NCBI GenBank assembly: GCA_015680685.1
Contig: MNCI01014538.1
Location: forward strand, 416,758 to 480,757
Direction: 5' to 3'
DNA length: 64,000 bases
Source of the DNA: Gnetum montanum
Taxonomy: Eukaryota > Streptophyta > Gnetopsida > Gnetales > Gnetaceae
Shown: one piece after another, positions 58,126 to 64,000 of the stretch
How positions within the stretch are numbered: the first letter of the stretch is position 1
How the letters are laid out: each line of letters starts with the position of its first letter
Program-made: the position numbers and the translations under genes
Notes under the pieces: model-generated
Told to the model about the DNA's origin: nothing
Database searches by the model: none
What the model saw: the letters and a program-made list of their open reading frames with translations, nothing else

Positions 58126-58367
58126 TCTTTTTCAGCAATTTTGTGCATCATCCTACATAGCAGAGGTTTCAAGACCAGTGAGATGTTCAATTTTATCTCT
58201 GAACACCGTCATTTTTGTAATTTGTCCCTCTCTGTAACTTGGGCACTTGGTTAAATTTATGTTGTGTCATGTGTGTGTCATGTATGTGTTTAAGTTATGT
58301 GTGTTGTAAATAAGAATCCATACCTTCCAAATTGTAAAGTAACTCGAGGATGAGTTTTTGCTTAGTC
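58126..58367 (+). other. E4 noncoding tail to the polypurine tract
   Basis: Realigns with E1 to E3 from about 58,190: GAACACCGTCATTTTTGTAA, then ACTTGGGCACTT, then ACTCGAGGATGAG. This brackets the E4-specific block. Confidence 0.65.
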
Positions 58368-58376
58368 GTGGGGGTA
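58368..58376 (+). other. E4 polypurine tract
   Basis: GTGGGGGTA immediately before the 3' LTR. Confidence 0.78.
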
Positions 58377-59289
58377 TGACGAAGTGTCATTTAGTTAATG
58401 CGTCGACTAGGCCACGTATACGGGGCTGTGTATACGTGGCCACATCGACGTGGGCCCGTCGACGTAGCCACCCTACGTCGACGTGGCCCTGTTTACGTAG
58501 CCACCTTTTTCAGCATATAAATAAGAAGGCCTTCTGCCTTATTTAGGCATCTTTTGAGTAGTTGTAGCAAAGCTCTTATAGTTTGTTCCCACAGGAGATA
58601 GAATATTTTCCAAGTGCCCACAGCAGGTGTAAGAAAAGTGATCGGCTCTTTATTCGAGTGTTGATGTATTTGAGCCCATTGGCGTGACAACAATAAAGAC
58701 GAACTGTTCAAACATTCCTTGCAGCATTTGGACTTAGTTGTTTTATGCATTCAATAGTTTAATATGTTTATGCTTTATTAGTTACTTATTAATTACTTAA
58801 GTTTTCATTATTATAATTTCCATCGCTATTGTTCATTCGTAGTTCGTTAAGCCCATAAGTACGACCATCTCGAATGTAACCCAAACACTTGGTAAGCCTA
58901 GTGACGCTTAACGTCTGGTAACTCAGAAGTGTTAGGAGATGCTCAGAACGTGCTTGGAAGATGGGACCGAATACTTGTGTTAGGAGTAGTTAAGATTTAG
59001 ATTAAGATAATTTTAGATTAATTAATATTCTATCCTTATTTTCCAAGATAATTAGTAGTCGAAAAGATAATTAAAAAGATATAAAAATCATTAGCCTTGG
59101 TCTCACTTAACCATCGTAAACAGCACCTCACAAGTGAGATTAGGATGACAGCGACCGTTCTAACCCAAGGTTTCACTGGTTAGAAGTCTGGCGTATGTTA
59201 AGTGCTTACAGTCTACGGATTTTGACCGAGTCATGCATGAACGCTCGTGATTCGTATGGTTGGGCGTAGGGATACCTAGCCACTCATCA
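58377..59289 (+). repeat. E4 3' LTR (complete)
   Basis: 913 bp, TGACGAAGTGTC to CTCATCA. U3 palindromes at 58413-58500 (CACGTATACG, GTCGACGT twice). TATAAATA at 58516-58523. The last 440 or so bases match 46441-46885 closely. Confidence 0.92.
58413..58523 (+). promoter_or_regulatory. E4 U3 palindrome array and TATA box
   Basis: CACGTATACGG, TGTATACGTGG, ATCGACGTGGG, CCGTCGACGTAG, TACGTCGACGTGG and TTTACGTAG in about 88 bp, then TATAAATA at 58516. It is the same layout as the GATATC arrays of E1 to E3 with wholly different cores. ACGT cores resemble plant bZIP sites. Confidence 0.6.
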
Positions 59290-59849
59290 ACGAGATTCCT
59301 AGAATTCCTTGCAGTGGTTAAGAATATTTTAATATTTCTGTTCATGCACTTTATTAGTTATGCATTTTACATTCATGTCCTTAAGTTAATCAATGCATTT
59401 AACCATAATAATACATAAGTACAATCGCCTTGAACATATTGGTAATCCGAATGGTGTTATTGTTTGGTTCGCCTAGTAGCCTAACACTTGGTAACCTAGT
59501 AGCGTTTATAATGAGTTTAGAATGTGCATGGAAGTTGGGGCTGGATGCTTATGTTAGGATAGTGAGATTAAGATGTTAGATAGTTGATTAGTTAATTTAC
59601 AATCAATTACCTTTGTTTTACACTTAGACTAAATCAAATAAAATATACATAAAAATCATGTGCCTTAGCTTATACTTAACCACACAAGTGAACTTCCACA
59701 AGTAAAGCTAAGAGGACAACGATAACGTCTTTAAGTCACTATTTTTGCCATTGGTGCATTTAGGGACTAAGTCCATAGAATTTGATTGGATCGCTAGTGT
59801 AACGCTTGTGATTTGTATGGTTGGGAGTATGGACTACTCATTGCTCATC
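59290..59849 (+). repeat. E5: 3' part of an older LTR, host of E4
   Basis: 560 bp of LTR-type sequence joined directly to E4's 3' LTR. It starts mid-LTR (ACGAGATTCCTAGAATTCCTTGCAG aligns to the AAAGACGA..ATTCCTTGCAG zone of other LTRs) and ends TTGCTCATCA. Its 5' part is absent from both sides of E4. LINE-3 resumes at 59850. Confidence 0.78.
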
Positions 59850-60330
59850 ACAACCCTAAAGAATGTCAAAGAATTGTTAGAGGAATTGTTCTACAAAATT
59901 ATGGAATGCTATTGAAGGAAAGAAAAAATTCTATTTGGATAATATTAGAGAAGGTATCTCTACATAGGTCACTTACTTGATAATTAATATTCCTTTCTAG
60001 TTGCGCATTCAAATTAGCATAGCATGGTTAAGATCTCACTATTTTAGAATTGAGATAGGTAGATGGTACAACATTCCACGGGAAGAAAAAACTTGTAGAT
60101 TTTGTGATAGCAATACCATTGAAGATGAAAATCACATTTTTCTCCAATGCTAGTATCTGGAAGAAATTCAAAGAAAATGGAGTATCACAGCTGATAACTT
60201 GGCAACTTGGTAAATGATATATTTAAAGCTCATGTTTTCTAGATTTTATTTGTTCAATAGATCCTCTTGAGTTTCCATAGATGAAATAAAATTCAGTTCA
60301 TAACGAAGAACTTAAAAGGATTTTTAATAT
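59850..60330 (+). pseudogene. LINE-3, 3' end (zf-RVT region)
   Basis: Minor ORF pieces with the zf-RVT pattern near 60,075-60,150: CRFCDSNTIEDENHIFLQC, preceded by a SIAWLRSHYFRIEIGRWYN-like helix. It matches the same segment of LINE-1 and LINE-2. RT between this and 46440 is missing. Confidence 0.75.
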
Positions 60331-61395
60331 TTTTTATTAATCTTTAGTAAAGAGCATTCAATTGATTAGAGGTTCGTCTCAAATGGTCTCTTGCTAGTAT
60401 TAGCATAATAGGATAAAAATGAAACATTTAAAATTAAAATATTAATTGATCATACAAAGTTCAATGGTCCCTCGCTAAACGCTTGTTTTAACGTAAAATA
60501 AATCATAGAAATAATGTTGCCATGTTTTTATAACGTAAAATGGGTGATGCCTGAGTTGAAGTCATGATGATGTGGTTAAGGTTGTTTTGAGCTGAGCGTG
60601 TTTTGGGAAGGATAGTCTCCCGCGTTACGCCGTTTTCAAGTAGCCAGAGTTTAAACCCAAAACCAAGAAAATTTGTATGCCATAGTAATTTCAAATTTTG
60701 GTATGCAGCACCATATTTATGAGATTGTAGATCGTTGTGGGATTGTGTAAAAGCTGTCCAATGCGATCTTTGCCATCCAATTGAAAAACCTATTGAACCA
60801 AATTCTAGTCGTTAATCAAATGTTTAAAAGCCTTAAAAGATATTCTCAAAGGAAAAATATAATTAAAATTGAATGGTTGTCATTCTGTTTTACATAATAT
60901 ACATCTCTCAACATGTTTCAACTATTTTCTTTTTCAGAATGCTCTTATTTCTCGTTATAACCTTGGTTGGATTATGAGATAGTTTGATGTAAATTTATGA
61001 AAGTAAAAATCACAATTTGATTATATATGTATACATATAGAAAGAACTTCACAGAAATCAATGAACAAAATTACTACGTAATACTGTTATTACTAGTTTC
61101 AAAATTTATTCCACATTGAAATCAAATTTCTAACCTACAAGGTTAAGATGTTTACCACTAAGCTAACAATTCAATTTTTTATAATTAAATTATATAACAA
61201 AGAAAAAAATAAAAGATGGTTTTAAAATTTGATGCATTGAAGGGTGTAAAACAATGGCTTTTAAAATGTAGGTTATAAACTTATTTAGTGTGGCAGCAAT
61301 GCAAATATTTATTGTAGGAAATTTATACTCAATCACATTTACCTTGTTGTGTAGTGGGGGTTGTGTTGCTAACCTCAGTTTCCTTGTAAGGGCTA
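60331..61395. other. AT-rich intergenic stretch, nothing recognised
   Basis: About 1 kb without a convincing ORF, RNA gene or repeat family. TAACGTAAAAT occurs twice (60,489 and 60,530). Confidence 0.5.
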
Positions 61396-62547
61396 TGTTA
61401 CTTCCCCCAAGTTTCCTTGTTTGAAAAAACAAAAGTCAAAATTTGATGAGTTGAAGTTCTTATACAAATGAGTAATAAAATTATAACATAACTTGATTTG
61501 AAAATATTCTTTAATTGGATGTAAACAAAATTATCATAAAATGACAAAGAACTAAGTAGAAACTAATAAACTATTGGAGATGACTTATATTTAGCAGATG
61601 TTACTTCCTCAAATTTCATTGTTTAAAAAAAGTCAAAATTAGTAAAATAATTACAATAGATTTAGAAATATTATTTAATTTCAAGCAACAAAATTATAAT
61701 AAAATTACAAATAACTAAGTAGAAAATAACAAATGATTGTAGATGAGTTATATTTAGCAGGTGTTCCATGCTCCACGTTTCCTTGTTTAAAACAAAATTT
61801 CAAATTTGATGGGTTGAAGTTCTTATATAAATTAGTAATAAAATTATGAAAAAAAATTTGGAAATATAATTTAATTTGATGTAAAATAAATTATAATAAA
61901 ATGATTAAGAGCTAAGTAGAAAATAACAAATGATTGGAGATGAGTTATATGTTACTTCACCATGTTTTTAAAAAGTCAAAATTTCATAGGTTGAAGTTCT
62001 TATACAAATCAGTAATAAAATTATAATAGAACTTGATTTAGAAATATTATTTAATTTTATGTAAACAAAATTATAATAAAATATCAAAGAACTAAGTAGA
62101 AAATAACAAATGGTCAAGGATGAGTTATATTTAGTAGGGGTTACTTGCCCCAAGTTTCCCTATTTCAAAAAATAAAAAAATAAAATAAAAATTTAAATTT
62201 TGATGGGTTGAAGTTCTTATACAAATCATTAATAAAATTACAACATAAATTGGTTTGGAAATATTATTTAATTTGGTGAAAATAAAATTATAATCAAATG
62301 GCAAAGAACTAAGTAGAAAATAACAAATGGTTGGAGATGAGTTATATTTGGTAGGTGTTACTCGCCAAGTTTATTTTTTTAAAAACAAAAATCAAAGTTT
62401 GATGGGTTGAAGTTATACAAATTAGTAATAAGATTACAAAGAATTTGATTTAGAAAAATTATTTAATTTGGTGTAAACAAAATTATAATAAAATGACAAA
62501 GAACTAAGTAGAAAATAACAAATGGTCTGAGTTATATTTAGTAGGTG
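61396..62547. repeat. AT-rich tandem array, six units of about 165-220 bp
   Basis: Units begin near 61396, 61600, 61764, 61951, 62139 and 62358, each opening GTTACTT-like and containing GGGTTGAAGTTCTTATAC, AACTAAGTAGAAAATAAC and GAGTTATATTTAG. Indels make unit length vary. The units are diverged, so the array is old. A fragment of the unit start may precede it near 61,360. No ORF is conserved between units. Confidence 0.85.
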
Positions 62548-63141
62548 TGAACCAATCACAAGTTCCGAGAGCTGATGCCACCACGTTTGCAGCCATTTTT
62601 ACTTCCGTTTGACTGAGATCCAGATCCAGATCCAGATCGGTGCTCGGGTCGGCCGCCTCTGCTACATCCGCTTGCGTAGCGTAACCGTAACAATTGATCC
62701 GTAATTCTAATTTGGTGTGAATCAAGTACTGCGCTCGACGATGAATGAGATCTGCCACTGCGATCTGCCTGCCGTGAGGTGGCGCTAGGGTTTGACTACC
62801 GCCATTGTTGAGCAGATCGAGGCCGCTGCGCTCTACCTCCTACGCTCTGCCACTGCTGCTCTGCCGCTGCGCTGCGGAGCCCTCCAGCGCTCTGCCTCAA
62901 GACGCTGAACAGAAACTAACCGTTGGGCGCTCTTTTCTCCCGTTGGGCGCCGCTGCGCTGCAGAGCCCTCCTGCTCTGCCTCTTGAGTTTCTCTTGGCCA
63001 TTTTATTTCTTTCTGCCGTGCTGTCTGGGCCCTTGCTCGCGGTGGGTGGACACGCACACTGGTGGTGAGGGTTTTCCTGCATTCTAGGTTGTAGAACGGT
63101 GTTAGGAATGCGTGCGCCCTAGGTGTGGGCAAGTCACAAAG
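62548..63141 (+). promoter_or_regulatory. GC-rich leader upstream of the LINE ORF1
   Basis: Abrupt change from AT-rich array to GC-rich sequence. It includes a CAGATC repeat near 62,620-62,640 and an imperfect duplication of GCCGCTGCGCTGCGGAGCCC (near 62,861 and 62,949). It could be the 5' UTR/promoter of the LINE, or a CpG-rich first exon region of an unrelated gene on the minus strand. I favour the LINE leader because ORF1 follows directly. Confidence 0.45.
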
Positions 63142-64000
63142 ATGGATTCATCAGCTTCAACATTTCCTCAGGGAAGTTCATCTACCTCACCTCAACTTGA
63201 TTTTCTTTTACCGGATGATATTTTTGAAGCAGTTTCTAAAGATTTCACATCTCGGTTTCTGTTTTTTCAAATTGTGGGGTTTTTACCACGGTCTCCAAGT
63301 TTAAACACTCAAGTCCATAGCCTCCTTCAGCCCCATGACATTCAGGTTTTTCATGCTCGTTACTACGCTCGTCATTTCCTTCTGGTAGAATTATCTGATG
63401 CTTCCCAGGTCGAAAAGGCTCTTTCTCAAAAAAATTTTCCAACTAGAAATGCAATCCTTATCGCACGCACCTGGAGTTTTGACTTTAATGTCAATGACCC
63501 CGCTTTTAATATAATTCCTTGTTACATAGAACTGCCCAATCTTCCACTCATTTTCTCCTCTGTTGAGAGGGACATTGTTAGCACCCTGGGCCCTATTATT
63601 TCCGATCATTGTAAGGCGATCAATGGAAGTCAAATTCGCCGTTATTGTATTGAACTAGATATAGCCCGTCGGAAGACCTCATTAAACCTCAGTGCTGGTG
63701 GAAAAATCTTTACCCAAAAAGTGGACTATTTTTACCTTCCAAACTCATGTAGCTATTGTCACAGGGCCGAGCATCATATCTTGGCGTGTCCCATCCTAGC
63801 CAGGAAAAAACAATCTATAGCCTTTCAAAAGACTGGTTCCCTAGTCACACCACCAGTAGGCCCATCCTCAGTATCCTTTAAATTCGGATCTCCTCTCCCA
63901 ACAACTCCTAAATCCTCCTCTCAGTCTAGCCGCTCCAAGCTACAGAAACAACAGTCAGGTACTCACACCTCCACCCAGGTCATCCCATCAAACGTTGTCA
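63142..64000 (+). CDS. LINE ORF1 (DUF4283-like, zinc knuckle), open at window end
   Basis: Open for 286 codons from ATG 63142 (MDSSASTFPQGSSSTSPQLD) to the window edge without a stop, unlike every other retroelement frame here. Residues about 30-185 resemble the DUF4283 domain of plant LINE ORF1/Gag-like RNA-binding proteins (FFQIVGFLPRSPS, ARTWSFDFN, YIELPNLPL). A canonical CCHC knuckle CSYCHRAEHHILAC starts at residue 203. A Ser/Pro/Gln-rich tail follows. The endonuclease-RT ORF should lie beyond 64000. It may be a young, possibly intact LINE, or a domesticated ORF1. Confidence 0.75.
   Translation, partial: MDSSASTFPQGSSSTSPQLDFLLPDDIFEAVSKDFTSRFLFFQIVGFLPRSPSLNTQVHSLLQPHDIQVFHARYYARHFLLVELSDASQVEKALSQKNFPTRNAILIARTWSFDFNVNDPAFNIIPCYIELPNLPLIFSSVERDIVSTLGPIISDHCKAINGSQIRRYCIELDIARRKTSLNLSAGGKIFTQKVDYFYLPNSCSYCHRAEHHILACPILARKKQSIAFQKTGSLVTPPVGPSSVSFKFGSPLPTTPKSSSQSSRSKLQKQQSGTHTSTQVIPSNVV

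Larger units (their letters stand above)
46441..59289 (+). mobile_element. E4: Ty3/gypsy element with extra ORF and truncated 5' LTR
   Basis: 5' LTR remnant 46441-46885, primer site 46887-46904, gag from 47100, pol to 53220, 3' noncoding region, extra ORF 55270-58125, polypurine tract 58368-58376, complete 3' LTR 58377-59289. The first 470 or so bases of the 5' LTR are missing. The right flank is an LTR fragment of another element, so no target duplication can be read. It is the best-preserved pol in the window and about 3.3 kb longer in its 3' half than E1 to E3. Confidence 0.9.

Noticed and set aside
61396-62547. CRISPR-like array
   Set aside because: Units are long, AT-rich and diverged throughout, with no constant repeat/variable spacer pattern; the genome is plant nuclear.
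62504-62758. 84-aa minus-strand ORF at the AT/GC boundary
   Set aside because: Start codon is GTG, no domain, and its C-terminal part runs into the tandem array; an exon of a minus-strand gene is possible but unsupported.
1-64000. tRNA, rRNA or other structured RNA genes
   Set aside because: No cloverleaf with A and B boxes or rRNA-like sequence was recognised; the only tRNA-related text is the primer binding sites.

Overview
This is a plant nuclear window. It holds one intron-rich protein kinase gene in a sea of old, nested retrotransposons. Four related Ty3/gypsy elements carry plant OTA-lineage (Athila/Tat-like) pol domains and a primer site matching plant tRNA-Asp. The LINEs are plant L1-type. 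The single host gene is a plant MEKK1-type MAPKKK with introns up to 3.3 kb. Low gene density, old diverged LTR pairs and long introns suggest a gymnosperm, probably a conifer; that is inference. Isolated N bases at 6270, 10404 and 46941 mark unresolved assembly joins, so coordinates there are approximate.

Layout. 1-13,215: LINE-1, split by Ty3/gypsy element E1 (816-11569), which carries a younger nested solo LTR (9969-10627). About 13,216-23,400: gene island with the MAPKKK (CDS 14819-22902, eight exons, 577 codons). Intron 4 holds a putative 407-bp MITE, an inverted repeat pair, and an antisense fragment of an LRR receptor kinase gene. 23,405-34,845: LINE-2 split by element E2 (24324-34303). 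34,850-60,330: LINE-3 split by element E3 (36234-45716, perfect TTTAT target duplication). It is interrupted again by element E4 (about 46441-59289), which sits inside an older LTR fragment (59290-59849). 61,396-62,547: AT-rich tandem array of six units. 62,548-64,000: GC-rich leader and an open LINE ORF1 running off the window.

E1 to E4 share one plan: LTR with TGATGA/TCATCA-type ends, tRNA-Asp primer site, gag, pol (protease, reverse transcriptase, RNase H, integrase, no chromodomain), a long 3' noncoding region and a polypurine tract. All are broken by many stops. E4 alone adds a third reading frame of 951 codons after integrase. It has 17 in-frame stops and no frameshift, its ATG directly follows a splice-acceptor-like site, and its C-terminal part is coiled-coil.

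Most notable unexplained signals: a stem-loop with compensatory changes in the 3' noncoding region of all four elements, duplicated in E3 and E4; palindrome arrays in every U3 just upstream of the TATA box, with family-specific motifs; loss of the catalytic glutamate of integrase in all four copies; insertion of every LTR element into a LINE in the same orientation; and a stop-codon spectrum dominated by CAG-to-TAG, as expected from deamination of methylated CHG sites.
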